DNA of 64,000 nucleotides from Candidatus Marinarcus aquaticus (GTDB taxonomy: Bacteria > Campylobacterota > Campylobacteria > Campylobacterales > Arcobacteraceae). Under the pieces are notes generated by a model. It made no database searches and was not told where the DNA came from. It saw only the letters and a list, made by a program, of their open reading frames with translations. The stretch spans positions 366,823 through 430,822 of the forward strand of contig NZ_PDKN01000002.1 of assembly GCF_004116335.1 (NCBI RefSeq). The letters run 5' to 3'. The position numbers were made by a program, and so were the translations under genes. Shown in pieces: positions 8,643-17,979 of this stretch; the stretch's first letter is position 1, and every line of letters begins with the position of its first letter.

Positions 8643-9608
8643 ATGAGTGACTTAATTAGAAGCAGTATTAAAAAAATCTTAGAAGACAATTGTCTGAAAA
8701 ACGACTTCTATTCATATTTTAAATTTTATGAACGACTCAGAGGGTTAAGTAATGTTCAAGCCATTTATAAAGAGTTGCAACAATGGCTAGAGATAACCTA
8801 TGAGGTTAAACATCTTAAAATAACTATTCGTGCATTAATGGATAAAACAGAAGAGATAGCGTATCAAAATGGTGATGATGCTGTTTATAATGAAGCTCTT
8901 TCAAGCACGTATGATGTTGATATGAATTCCAATATCTCAATCTCATTTACACTTATGTCCAATGATGAAAAACACCATAAGGAGTTGATGTCTAAAGAGC
9001 GGTATATCAGCACACTGTTTTATATGATTGCACCTCTTATCAGCACGGTATCGTATCAAGCTTTAGTGAAAGATCTTTCGCTTAGAGATACACTTACAAA
9101 TGCGTATAATCGAAAGTTTTTAATCGAACATCTATCAAAAGTATTGCCGTTGGCAAAAAGAGAGTCAAAAAATGTTGCTTTTTTAATGGTCGGTATTGAC
9201 CACTATAAAGCAGTAATTGACGAATTTGACTACTCTATTGGGGATAAAGTTATTATTAATTTAGCGAATGTACTACAAGAAAATGTTCGAGAGTCTGATT
9301 TGGTTGTACGTTTAGAAAGTGATGAGTTTTTCATTGTTTTATACGGGATCACTGAACAAAAAGATGCTGAATATGTGGCTCAAAAACTCATTGACAGTTT
9401 TGCACAAAGTGAAGTGATTGTGAATAAAGAGGGACATATACTTAAAAAAACAATTTGTGTAGGTATCACACAATATGATCATGACATTGAGTCTTCAAAT
9501 GAGATTCTTAAAAATGCAGACATCTCTTTATATGAAGCCAAAAACTTAGGTCGAGGTCGTTTTTTAACGTATAAACCTGAACAAGAAAACACCGTAGAGC
9601 TTTTTTAA
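8643..9608 (+). CDS. degenerate GGDEF protein, probable c-di-GMP receptor
   Basis: A 321-residue soluble protein whose C-terminal half aligns with the GGDEF domain of its upstream neighbour, down to the tail (EQENTVELF against EQVSSIDLF). Key catalytic residues are gone. The signature reads ESDEF instead of GGEEF, the metal Asp of DMDHFK is Gly (GIDHYK), the substrate Asn is Ile, and GHDIGD has become DYSIGD. The RxxD inhibitory site (RESD) before the signature is kept. I infer a catalytically dead domain that may still bind c-di-GMP. The first 130 residues match no domain I know. It is co-transcribed with the active cyclase. Confidence 0.85.
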   Translation: MSDLIRSSIKKILEDNCLKNDFYSYFKFYERLRGLSNVQAIYKELQQWLEITYEVKHLKITIRALMDKTEEIAYQNGDDAVYNEALSSTYDVDMNSNISISFTLMSNDEKHHKELMSKERYISTLFYMIAPLISTVSYQALVKDLSLRDTLTNAYNRKFLIEHLSKVLPLAKRESKNVAFLMVGIDHYKAVIDEFDYSIGDKVIINLANVLQENVRESDLVVRLESDEFFIVLYGITEQKDAEYVAQKLIDSFAQSEVIVNKEGHILKKTICVGITQYDHDIESSNEILKNADISLYEAKNLGRGRFLTYKPEQENTVELF

Positions 9609-9626
9609 TTGCTCTACGCTTTTTTT
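9593..9626. terminator. terminator between GGDEF gene and cmoB
   Basis: An 8-bp perfect stem CGTAGAGC / GCTCTACG with a 10-base loop, followed by CTTTTTTTG. It overlaps the stop of the plus-strand gene and the end of cmoB, so it can act in both directions. Confidence 0.8.
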
Positions 9627-10525
9627 GCTTTGATATAGACGCGTTTAGGCGCTGGGTACCCTTCTACTGTTTTGCTGGGATCTTTAGGATCTAAAAAATC
9701 TTCCAAACTTTGATCAAATGACCATTGTGTTTTTCTCTGCTCTTCAGACGTGGTTGTTGTAACAGCTAAGACTTCAATATTTTCAAACCCTGCACGTGAT
9801 AGCCAGTTTTTAAGTGCCGCAATTGTTGGAATAAAGTAGATATTCGGAATTTTAGAATACCTGCCATTAGGGGTTAACGCAACCTCCTCTTCTCCATCTA
9901 TCATAAATGTATCAATTAGAACCTCTCCATCTTTGTTCATACTACGTGCTAATGATTTAAGTGTACCTACCGGGTCTGGCCTGTGATACAAAACACCCAG
10001 CATAAAAATAAAATCAAACTTATGGTTATAAAGCTCTAAATGCTCAACTCCCAACTTCTCATACACAATATCAGACTTTACAAAATGATTGATAAAATCA
10101 AACTGTAACATCGTTAAAGGACTTGGATCAAAACCAATCAATCTTTTAGGCTTGTCTTCAAGCATTCTGAACATGTAATAGCCGTTATTACAACCAATAT
10201 CAGCGACCACTTTATTTTTTAAATTAAAATGTGGTCGAATAAGATTATACTTGATATTACTTTGCCATTCACTGTCTATTTCTATATCAAAAAGTTTAAA
10301 AGGCCCTTTTCTCCAAGGAATGAGTTTTTTTGCTGTTTCATAAACAGTTTCATACTCCTCTTGCGTTAAGTCCTCTTTTTTTCCTACGCTTACCCAATCT
10401 TCAAGTTTAACTTCTGCGGTGGGTTTTTCTATGGCTAAACTTTTCTTAAGTTGGTCATACCAAGGCTTTACGTTTTTCCACTCTAAACAATCTTGTTTTA
10501 ATTTTTGTACATCTTCTAATTTCAT
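9614..10525 (-). CDS. cmoB: tRNA U34 carboxymethyltransferase CmoB
   Basis: This enzyme transfers the carboxymethyl group of carboxy-SAM to 5-hydroxyuridine-34 of tRNA, giving cmo5U. The SAM-type Rossmann motif reads VADIGCNNGYYMFRML, with later motifs LIGFDPSPL, FIFMLGVLYHRPDPVGTL and QRKTQWSFDQSLEDFL typical of CmoB. I take the ATG at 10525 as the start; a frame extending to a TTG at 10573 adds 16 residues with no family resemblance. TATAAT lies six bases before this ATG and no ribosome binding site is present, so the mRNA is predicted to be leaderless. CmoA is not in the window. Confidence 0.92.
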   Translation of the reverse strand: MKLEDVQKLKQDCLEWKNVKPWYDQLKKSLAIEKPTAEVKLEDWVSVGKKEDLTQEEYETVYETAKKLIPWRKGPFKLFDIEIDSEWQSNIKYNLIRPHFNLKNKVVADIGCNNGYYMFRMLEDKPKRLIGFDPSPLTMLQFDFINHFVKSDIVYEKLGVEHLELYNHKFDFIFMLGVLYHRPDPVGTLKSLARSMNKDGEVLIDTFMIDGEEEVALTPNGRYSKIPNIYFIPTIAALKNWLSRAGFENIEVLAVTTTTSEEQRKTQWSFDQSLEDFLDPKDPSKTVEGYPAPKRVYIKAKKA

Positions 10526-10531
10526 GGTCGA

Positions 10532-10537
10532 ATTATA
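10532..10537 (-). promoter_or_regulatory. extended -10 box predicting leaderless cmoB mRNA
   Basis: On the minus strand TGTTATAAT is followed by six bases and the cmoB ATG. This is the same geometry as at recR. Confidence 0.6.
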
Positions 10538-10717
10538 ACAAATAATTTGTATATTCCTCTTACTATTGACCAAAAGATAAAACTTTTTAAAACTTAAATT
10601 GGCTATACTAATGTTACTTAAGATGAGTCGGTTTTTGGACTCAAAGTGGATAATCTACACAATTACTTCACTATAAAACACTAAAATACTTCAAACATAT
10701 ATTTGGAAGGATAACGA

Positions 10718-13450
10718 TTGAAAAAACTAAGTGATATACTCTTTTCATATTGGACGATGGCCTGTCTTCTTGTGCTACTAGGTGCAGGTGCCGCAGTTGC
10801 AACTTTTATTGAAAATGATTTTGGAACTTCAACCGCCCGAGTACTTGTATACAACCATTTATGGTATGAAACGGTACTGACGCTTACTGTTATAAACATG
10901 TGTGGAATCATGTACAAAATGAAAATGTGGAAGAAACCTCCAAGGTTTTTACTTCACTTTGCATTTGTAGTGATTTTAATTGGTTCAGCTATTACACGAT
11001 ATGTGGGGTACGAAGGTATTATTCATATTCGTGAAGGACAATCTCAAAATGAGATGATTTCGCTGGAGCCTTACTTACAAGTCACTATTGATCATAACGG
11101 TAAAATTTATTATCAAGAGTTTCAAATCGAATTCTCTGCATTGGGGAATGATTTTGATTACAATGTCGAGTTTGAGGAAAATGTATTAAACCTCAAATAC
11201 AAAAATTATGTTTTTGCAAAAAAAGACAAAGCTTCAATGGGACTTCTTACTGTTGATGCAACACTTAAAGGAGAAACACAAGAGTTTAGGCTGCCTGGAT
11301 TACGAGGTCAAAAAGGAATGGAACGAAGTAAAACGTATGGCGATACGATTGTCTCTATTTCATACGGTTCCAAACCATTGACGCTTCCTTTCTCTATTAA
11401 ACTCAGAGATTTTCAGTTAGAGCGATACCCAGGAAGCATGTCTCCTTCGTCATATGCTTCAGAAGTAACGGTTAAAAAAGAGAATGGAAGTGAGTATGAT
11501 TATCGGATTTTCATGAATAATACACTCAATGAAGGACATTTTTTATTCTTTCAAAGTTCATACGACATGGACGAAATGGGAACCATTCTTTCCGTGAATA
11601 ATGACCCAGGGAAATGGCCAACTTACTTTGGTTATTTCTTATTAACTCTTGGACTGGTATGGAATTTATTTGATAAAAAGAGCCGTTTTTGGAAGCTCAC
11701 AAAGTATTTAAAAGAGCAAAATCTTGCCTCTTTTTTATTGGTTGCTTTACTATTTGGTTCAATCAATGCCTATGCAAAAGATTATAGCAGCGTAGAAGAG
11801 TATATCAAAACATATAAAACAGCTTCAGTGGAGACTGCACATAAGTTCTCAAAACTTGCAGTTCAAACCTCTCAAGGACGAATGAAACCAGCTGGTTCAT
11901 TAAATAAACAGATTTTAAATAAACTCAGTGGAAAAAATGAGCTGTTCGGAATGGATTATAACCAAATTGTTTTAGGTATGTTGACACGACCGGAGTATTG
12001 GCGTCATATTAAAATGATTAAAATTAAAACACCTAAACTCAAAAAACTCATTGGCATTGATGAGAGTGATAAATATATTGCTTTTTCTGATGTATTTAAA
12101 GATGGTCAATATCTTTTAATCAATGAAATCAATGAAGCCAACCGTGTTAACCCCAATCAAAGAGGAACATTTGAAAAAGATTTAATTCAAGTAGATGAGC
12201 GTCTAAATATTGCCTATTTGGTCTACAGTGGTTCACTTTTTAAAGTTTTTCCAAAATTTGAACAAGGTAATAACAAATGGTATAACCCTCTTGAAGCCAT
12301 AAATGAGTTTCAAGGTGAGAATAAAACCGCTGTTGAAACCATGGTACGAGGTTTGATTAACTATGTGATTGTTGAAAATTGGGAAATGGCAGATGAGTTT
12401 ATTGGTCATATTTCACAATATCAAAAGAAAGTAGGGAAAGATGTTATTCCTAGCCCTACTCAACTGGACAATGAACTTTTCTTTGATGAAATAGACATTT
12501 TTCCTAAGTTGACCATTGCTTATGTTGCTTCTGGGTTTGTTTTGTTTATCATCGCATTCGCTTCAGTGTTTAATAAAAATTTACAACACCGTGCTATCAC
12601 GTACTTTTTCTTTACACTCTTAGCGCTGCTGTTTGTTGCACACACTTTTGGTATGGGATTAAGATGGTATGTTAGTGGACACGCTCCTTGGTCAGATACG
12701 TATGAATCATTGCTGTATATCTCATGGTCTGCTGTTTTTGCTGGAGTGATTTTCTTTAGAAAATCTCTTTTGGCTTTAAGTGGGGCCGTGATCATTGGCG
12801 GTGTGTTTATGTTTACGGCACATTTAAGTCATATTGATCCACAAATCACCAACTTGGTGCCTGTGCTTAAATCATATTGGCTGACCATTCACGTATCCAT
12901 TTTAACAGGTTCATATGGTTTCTTAGGTCTTGGAGCCATTTTAGGCTTTATGTCCATACTGCTTTTTATTGCCAGAAGTGAAAAACGACCACATATTGAT
13001 ACCACCATTAAACAAATTACGACCATCAATGAAGTATCATTGATTATTGGACTTTCGGCTCTGACTATTGGTAACTTTTTAGGTGGAGTTTGGGCGAATG
13101 AGTCATGGGGACGATACTGGGGATGGGATCCAAAAGAGACATGGGCTTATGTTGCAATTGTAACATATGTTTTAGTGCTTCACTTACGATTTATTAAACA
13201 ATTCAATACCGCATTTGCTTTCTCTGTGGCATCATTGTTGGCTTTTTCAACCATTTTAATGACCTATTTTGGAGTAAATTTTTATCTTTCAGGAATGCAC
13301 TCATATGCAACAGGAGACCCTCTTCCAATTCCTACATGGGTTTATGTATTGACAACGTTAGTCTTTATAACGATTGCAGTTGCCTATCGAAAAAGAGACC
13401 GTAAACCAAATGAAATTTGTGCGGTACCTAAAATTGAAATACAGAGTTAA
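10718..13450 (+). CDS. ccsBA: fused cytochrome c assembly protein CcsBA
   Basis: A 910-residue polytopic membrane protein, the System II cytochrome c synthetase that exports heme and attaches it to CxxCH motifs. The N-terminal part is ResB/CcsB-like (membrane helices, then a large external domain). The C-terminal part is CcsA-like, with the heme-handling WWD motif WGRYWGWDPKETW near residue 796 and conserved His residues in the flanking helices. The fused form is typical of Campylobacterota. The start is a TTG at 10718 with GGAAGG upstream. It would serve the CxxCH proteins at 6781 and 56499. Confidence 0.95.
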   Translation: MKKLSDILFSYWTMACLLVLLGAGAAVATFIENDFGTSTARVLVYNHLWYETVLTLTVINMCGIMYKMKMWKKPPRFLLHFAFVVILIGSAITRYVGYEGIIHIREGQSQNEMISLEPYLQVTIDHNGKIYYQEFQIEFSALGNDFDYNVEFEENVLNLKYKNYVFAKKDKASMGLLTVDATLKGETQEFRLPGLRGQKGMERSKTYGDTIVSISYGSKPLTLPFSIKLRDFQLERYPGSMSPSSYASEVTVKKENGSEYDYRIFMNNTLNEGHFLFFQSSYDMDEMGTILSVNNDPGKWPTYFGYFLLTLGLVWNLFDKKSRFWKLTKYLKEQNLASFLLVALLFGSINAYAKDYSSVEEYIKTYKTASVETAHKFSKLAVQTSQGRMKPAGSLNKQILNKLSGKNELFGMDYNQIVLGMLTRPEYWRHIKMIKIKTPKLKKLIGIDESDKYIAFSDVFKDGQYLLINEINEANRVNPNQRGTFEKDLIQVDERLNIAYLVYSGSLFKVFPKFEQGNNKWYNPLEAINEFQGENKTAVETMVRGLINYVIVENWEMADEFIGHISQYQKKVGKDVIPSPTQLDNELFFDEIDIFPKLTIAYVASGFVLFIIAFASVFNKNLQHRAITYFFFTLLALLFVAHTFGMGLRWYVSGHAPWSDTYESLLYISWSAVFAGVIFFRKSLLALSGAVIIGGVFMFTAHLSHIDPQITNLVPVLKSYWLTIHVSILTGSYGFLGLGAILGFMSILLFIARSEKRPHIDTTIKQITTINEVSLIIGLSALTIGNFLGGVWANESWGRYWGWDPKETWAYVAIVTYVLVLHLRFIKQFNTAFAFSVASLLAFSTILMTYFGVNFYLSGMHSYATGDPLPIPTWVYVLTTLVFITIAVAYRKRDRKPNEICAVPKIEIQS

Positions 13451-13461
13451 ACACTCTGTAT
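13439..13461. terminator. hairpin after ccsBA
   Basis: A 9-bp stem ATACAGAGT / ACTCTGTAT with a 5-base loop, followed by TTTAAAC. It lies between converging genes and overlaps the ccsBA stop. Confidence 0.6.
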
Positions 13462-13462
13462 T

Positions 13463-14368
13463 TTAAACAATTTTCTCTTTACTTTTAGAGACAACCAATC
13501 GATAAGCAACACCTAATGCAACAATGACAATGCCGATAATCAATAGTTCACTTGTTTTCTCAGAAGATAAAGAGTAAATCAATACTTTACGTATCAAAGC
13601 GGCCATGGCCAACATTAAAAATGCTCCAATAGCAAACCCTTTTCCTCCTAAATGCTTTATCTCTTCATGAATAAGCTCAATTGCAGCCCAAAGAACCAAT
13701 AAACTTCCTAATACGGTCAATATTCCTTTTTCAATACCTACATCGGAATAAAAAAGCAAATATATATCATAGATGAATAATCCAATGGCAAAAAAGGCAA
13801 CCATGACCAACGCCATTGCTAAAAAGAAATTGATATAAGAGTTAAATTTTTTTAATCCAGATAGAATCATTTTTTCCAGAGAAGATAAAGATAAGAACTT
13901 ACTCAGCTCCTCCTCTCTGTAAGAGCTGGTTAAAACATCCAAATTCATATCAATGATTTTTTCTACGGCTTTAATTTGATTAAGATGTTCTGTTTTAGTT
14001 GTAAAATTATCTTCAATGTTTTTTAATACAAAAGTTCGAACAAAAGTAAATGCGGAGTTTACATAGTGAGTGGGTAACCCAATACGAACATGTGTTTCAC
14101 CAATTTTATACAAAGAAGCGAAGTATTGCATGTCATATTTTCCACAAAAAAGGTTTATAAACCACTCTTTGAGTTTTTCTTGATGATGTGCAATGATGGT
14201 GCTGTTTTTTAAAAATTGAGCTGTTTTTCCAAAACCCCAAATGTAGTTGTAAAACTCGTCTATAAATTCGGATGAAAGTTCTTGCATACGTGGTTGTAAC
14301 GCACGCAGTATGTCCGCTTCTTTTTGTGTAAATTTGTAATTGTCTTTTAAACTTGCAGATTCATTCAT
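13463..14368 (-). CDS. protoglobin domain fused to PsiE-like membrane domain
   Basis: A 301-residue protein in two parts. Residues about 10-155 look like a globin-coupled-sensor protoglobin; YKIGETHVRIGLP gives the likely proximal heme ligand H93 in its usual context, and the helical pattern before and after fits. Residues about 180-292 contain four membrane helices (181-205, 214-233, 245-262, 272-291) with ELIHEEIKH between them, resembling PsiE family proteins. This suggests an oxygen or NO sensor that acts on a membrane module instead of a kinase or cyclase. AAGGAG supports the start. The output of PsiE domains is unknown. Confidence 0.75.
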   Translation of the reverse strand: MNESASLKDNYKFTQKEADILRALQPRMQELSSEFIDEFYNYIWGFGKTAQFLKNSTIIAHHQEKLKEWFINLFCGKYDMQYFASLYKIGETHVRIGLPTHYVNSAFTFVRTFVLKNIEDNFTTKTEHLNQIKAVEKIIDMNLDVLTSSYREEELSKFLSLSSLEKMILSGLKKFNSYINFFLAMALVMVAFFAIGLFIYDIYLLFYSDVGIEKGILTVLGSLLVLWAAIELIHEEIKHLGGKGFAIGAFLMLAMAALIRKVLIYSLSSEKTSELLIIGIVIVALGVAYRLVVSKSKEKIV

Positions 14369-14430
14369 AACAACTCCTTGTATGAACTTATTATACTGCG
14401 CCTAAAAAGATTTTTTTTGATTTAAAACAA

Positions 14431-14459
14431 TAAAAGCAAGAGTATAACTCTTGCTTTTA
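14431..14459. terminator. strong terminator of the pyruvate dehydrogenase operon
   Basis: A perfect 13-bp stem (TAAAAGCAAGAGT and its complement) with a 3-base loop. It ends in an A/T run on both strands and lies ten bases after the lpd stop on the minus strand. Confidence 0.85.
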
Positions 14460-14468
14460 GATTTTATA

Positions 14469-16238
14469 TTATTTTTTCACTGCTTTTGCATTGGGTAAAT
14501 CAGTGATGGTTCCATCAAAGATTTCTGCAGCCATACCAACAGACTCATGAAGTGTTGGGTGAGCATGAATGGTTAAACCAATATCTTCTGCATCACAATC
14601 CATTTCCAATGCCAATGAAATCTCTCCAAGAAGCTCACCTGCATTATCTCCAACAATTGCCCCACCAATAAGTTGATGTGTGTCTTTATCGAAAATAAGC
14701 TTTGTTAACCCTGCACCAGCAACATCTGCAGCCAAGGCTCGACCAGATGCACTCCAAGGAAAAGAAGCAACTTCATAGTTAATACCTGCTTCTTTAGCTT
14801 CAATTTCACTCATACCTGCTGTTGCAATTTCTGGGAACGTATATGCAATTCCTGGAATTTGTTTTGGTTCAAAGAAGACTTTATGTCCAGCAATTACTTC
14901 AGCTGCTACATGTCCTTCATGTACTGCTTTGTGTGCCAACATTGGTCCACCAATGATATCACCAATGGCATAGATGTGAGAAACTTTTGTTCTCATTTGC
15001 TTATCTACACTGATAAATCCATAATCATCCACTTCAACACCTGTGTTTTCTAAACCAATTTTTAACCCATTTGGTGTTCGCCCCATTGCAACAAGTACAG
15101 CATCATACATTTGAGGTTCAGCAGGAGCATTATCCCCTTTGAACTCAATATAGATACCCTCTTCTTTTGGGATAATTGCTTGAGTTTGCGTTTTAAACAT
15201 AAAATTGAATCGTTCTTCGTTTGCTTTGGTATAGACTTTAACGATGTCTTTATCGGTACCTGTCATTACCTGAGGGCCACGAACAACAACATCTACTTGA
15301 CTTCCAAGCTTTTGATATACTGTACCCATTTCAAGCCCAATGATACCTCCACCCATTACAAGCAGTCGTTTTGGAACTTCTTTTACTTCCAATGCATTGG
15401 TTGAATCCCAAATTCTTGGGTCATCATGTGGAATAAACGACATTTTAGAACTTTGAGACCCTGCTGCAATAATACAAGAGTCAAATGTAATTTTAGTTTG
15501 TTCCCCCTCTTTATCCGTATGATTTACAATCACAGAGTGCTCATCAATGAATTGTGCATTTCCTTGAATGACGGTTACTTTTCTCATTTTAGCCATGGCT
15601 TTTAGTCCATCGGTGAGTTTTTTAACTACGCCACTTTTATAGGCTGCTACACCTTTGATATCCACTTCTGGTTTACCAAACTTCACTCCAGCGTGTTCAA
15701 TGTGTTCTGCTTCTTCAATGACTTTTGCAACGTGCAACAGTGCTTTTGAAGGAATACAACCTACATTGAGACAAACCCCACCTAAAGTTGGGTGTCGTTC
15801 AACTAAAATCGTATCTAAACCTAAATCTGCACATCGAAATGCTGCAGAGTATCCACCCGGACCTGCACCAATGACAAGCACTTGTCCTTTAACCTCTTTC
15901 GCACTCTCATTCACTTCTACTTTTTCAGATGAAGCTGAAGCTTTGGGTGCTTCTGCAGAAGCAGCTACGGCTTCTTTTGGCGCTTCACTTACTGCATCTT
16001 GTACTTCAACTTTGACAATTAAATCACCAGAGTTTACTTTTGCTCCTACTTCTACAAGAATCTCTTTAACGATTCCTGCGTGAGTAGAAGGTACATCCAT
16101 TGAAGCTTTTTCAGTCTCTAAAGTTACTAAGCCGTCTTCAACTTCTATTGTATCACCAACGTTCACCATAATATCAATCAGGTCAACGTCTTTGTCATCT
16201 CCTAAATCAGGAATAACAATATCTACTAATGTACTCAT
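14469..16238 (-). CDS. lpd: dihydrolipoamide dehydrogenase with N-terminal lipoyl domain (PDH E3)
   Basis: A 589-residue E3 subunit that reoxidises dihydrolipoyl groups with FAD and NAD+. Residues 1-80 form an extra lipoyl domain with the lipoylated Lys in ETEKASMDVP, followed by an Ala/Ser-rich linker. The FAD motif is VLVIGAGPGGYSAA near 122, the redox disulfide is in GGVCLNVGCIPSK, and the catalytic His is in HAHPTLHES near the C terminus. A lipoyl-bearing E3 is known in some bacteria. It is the third gene of aceE-aceF-lpd, with a 9-base gap after aceF, so the subunits are made together. Confidence 0.95.
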   Translation of the reverse strand: MSTLVDIVIPDLGDDKDVDLIDIMVNVGDTIEVEDGLVTLETEKASMDVPSTHAGIVKEILVEVGAKVNSGDLIVKVEVQDAVSEAPKEAVAASAEAPKASASSEKVEVNESAKEVKGQVLVIGAGPGGYSAAFRCADLGLDTILVERHPTLGGVCLNVGCIPSKALLHVAKVIEEAEHIEHAGVKFGKPEVDIKGVAAYKSGVVKKLTDGLKAMAKMRKVTVIQGNAQFIDEHSVIVNHTDKEGEQTKITFDSCIIAAGSQSSKMSFIPHDDPRIWDSTNALEVKEVPKRLLVMGGGIIGLEMGTVYQKLGSQVDVVVRGPQVMTGTDKDIVKVYTKANEERFNFMFKTQTQAIIPKEEGIYIEFKGDNAPAEPQMYDAVLVAMGRTPNGLKIGLENTGVEVDDYGFISVDKQMRTKVSHIYAIGDIIGGPMLAHKAVHEGHVAAEVIAGHKVFFEPKQIPGIAYTFPEIATAGMSEIEAKEAGINYEVASFPWSASGRALAADVAGAGLTKLIFDKDTHQLIGGAIVGDNAGELLGEISLALEMDCDAEDIGLTIHAHPTLHESVGMAAEIFDGTITDLPNAKAVKK

Positions 16239-17960
16239 TCCTGCTCCTTAAAGATTTAATAATCGAATGTCGCTTAACAGTTTCGACAGTGTCGTAGTAA
16301 ATCGTGCACCATCTGCACCATCAATTACTTTGTGGTCATACGACAGAGACAGCGGTAAAGATAATCTTGGTTCAAATGTTTCACCGTTCCATTTTGGTTT
16401 CATTTCTGATTTAGAAAGACCCAGAATGGCAACTTCAGGTGCATTAATGATTGGTGTAAAGTATGTTCCACCAATTCCACCTAAGCTAGAGATTGTGAAA
16501 CAAGCTCCTTGCATATCAGAAGATTTCAACTTACCGTCTCGTGCTTTTTGTGAAAGTTCTGCTAACTCTAAAGCAATATCTTTAAACCCTTTTTTATCTG
16601 CATCACGAATAACTGGAACCACCAATCCGTTTGGAGTATCCACGGCAACACCAATATGGAAGTACTTTTTCATAATCAATGTTTGACCATCTGTACTTAA
16701 TGAAGCGTTAAATTTAGGGTGAATTGCCAATGCTTTTGCAACGGCTTTAACCACAAATACCAATGGTGAAAGTTTAAATCCATCTGCGATAGCATTTTGA
16801 GCTTTTCTGAACTCTTCCATTTCGGTAATATCTGCTTCATCAAACTGCGTTACGTGTGGCATTGCCAACCAGTTTCTGTGCAAACTTGGACCAGAGATTT
16901 TTTGAATTCTGCTTAACTCAACAGACTCAATATCTCCAAATTGGCTGAAGTCAATCTCTTTGGCTTCTGGCAAGTTAAATCCAAGACCAGCTCCTCCAGC
17001 AGCAGTTGCAGGTTTATTGAGTTGCTCTTTTACATACGCTTTAATATCATCTTTTAAGATTCTATTTTTTCGTCCTGTACCTTTTACAAATCCTAAATCC
17101 ACACCAAACTCACGTGCCAGTTTTCGAACTGATGGAGAAGCATATACTTTACTTGCTTTTTTACTTAATACACTAGATTCACCTGAATCTACCGAAGTTG
17201 CAACAGCAGCTTGCAGTGTGGCAGGTGCTTTTGAAGGTTCCTCTTTTTTTGTTTCAACTGGTTGAGCAGTAGGCGTTGGAACTTTGTTTTCCATGACTAC
17301 GGTTTTAACCATTTTTGCAATCAAATCTCCTGAGTTAACCTTCATTCCCGCTTCAACAAAGAGTTCGATGACCTCTCCAGCAAATGGTGCAGGAACATCC
17401 ATAGAGGCTTTTTCAGTCTCTAATGTAATCAAACCGTTTTCTGCTTCAACCACGTCACCAACACTGACCATGACATCAATTAAATCAACATCTTTATCAT
17501 CACCTAAATCAGGAACATGCACCTCTTCTACCACTGAACAAATGGTTTGCTCATTTACAAATTGGCATGAAACTTCAGCATTCGCTGCTGATACTGCTTC
17601 AAGCTCTGCTTTAGCTGCAGCTAAATCTGGAGTTGATGAACTGCTAGGTGTTGCTACCGCAGCTGCAGGAGCCGGCGTATCTTTAGCAATAGGAGCTTCT
17701 TCTTTAGTCTCTTTCGATGAAGCATCATCAGCTACTTCGATTTTGGCAATCAAATCACCAGAATTGACCTTCATTCCAGTCTCAACCAAAATCTCTTTAA
17801 CCACACCTGAATGAGTTGTTGGAACATCCATAGAAGCTTTTTCAGTCTCTAATGTAATCAGACCGTCTTCAACTTCTACTGTGTCACCCACACTGACCAT
17901 GACATCAATTAAATCAACGTCTTTGTCATCACCTAAATCAGGAATAAAAACATCTACAAT
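16085..17960 (-). repeat. three diverged copies of a lipoyl-domain coding repeat
   Basis: About 130 bases coding for a lipoyl domain recur at roughly 16085-16215 (lpd), 17390-17520 (aceF domain 2) and 17820-17955 (aceF domain 1). The two aceF copies are close to identical over long stretches, and the lpd copy is clearly related. These are direct coding repeats inside the operon and could recombine. No transposon ends are present. Confidence 0.85.
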
Positions 17961-17969
17961 AGTACTCAT
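16248..17969 (-). CDS. aceF: pyruvate dehydrogenase E2, dihydrolipoamide acetyltransferase
   Basis: The core acyltransferase of the pyruvate dehydrogenase complex, about 573 residues. Two lipoyl domains (about 1-80 and 150-230, each with ETEKASMDVP) are joined by Ala/Pro/Ser-rich linkers to a peripheral-subunit-binding domain (about 280-318, ASPSVRKLAREFGVDL). The catalytic domain ends with SYDHKVIDGADG, the HxxxDG active site. Two consecutive ATGs occur; the second (17969) sits six bases from GGAG and is preferred over the one at 17972. The gene lies ten bases after aceE. Confidence 0.95.
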   Translation of the reverse strand: MSTIVDVFIPDLGDDKDVDLIDVMVSVGDTVEVEDGLITLETEKASMDVPTTHSGVVKEILVETGMKVNSGDLIAKIEVADDASSKETKEEAPIAKDTPAPAAAVATPSSSSTPDLAAAKAELEAVSAANAEVSCQFVNEQTICSVVEEVHVPDLGDDKDVDLIDVMVSVGDVVEAENGLITLETEKASMDVPAPFAGEVIELFVEAGMKVNSGDLIAKMVKTVVMENKVPTPTAQPVETKKEEPSKAPATLQAAVATSVDSGESSVLSKKASKVYASPSVRKLAREFGVDLGFVKGTGRKNRILKDDIKAYVKEQLNKPATAAGGAGLGFNLPEAKEIDFSQFGDIESVELSRIQKISGPSLHRNWLAMPHVTQFDEADITEMEEFRKAQNAIADGFKLSPLVFVVKAVAKALAIHPKFNASLSTDGQTLIMKKYFHIGVAVDTPNGLVVPVIRDADKKGFKDIALELAELSQKARDGKLKSSDMQGACFTISSLGGIGGTYFTPIINAPEVAILGLSKSEMKPKWNGETFEPRLSLPLSLSYDHKVIDGADGARFTTTLSKLLSDIRLLNL

Positions 17970-17979
17970 CATTTACTCC

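Noticed and set aside
17284..17814. Long plus-strand frames over aceF and lpd (for example 17284-17814 and 15655-16083)
   Set aside because: They are antisense to unmistakable PDH genes, are Ser/Thr-rich translations of Ala/Glu codons in reverse, and lack ribosome binding sites.
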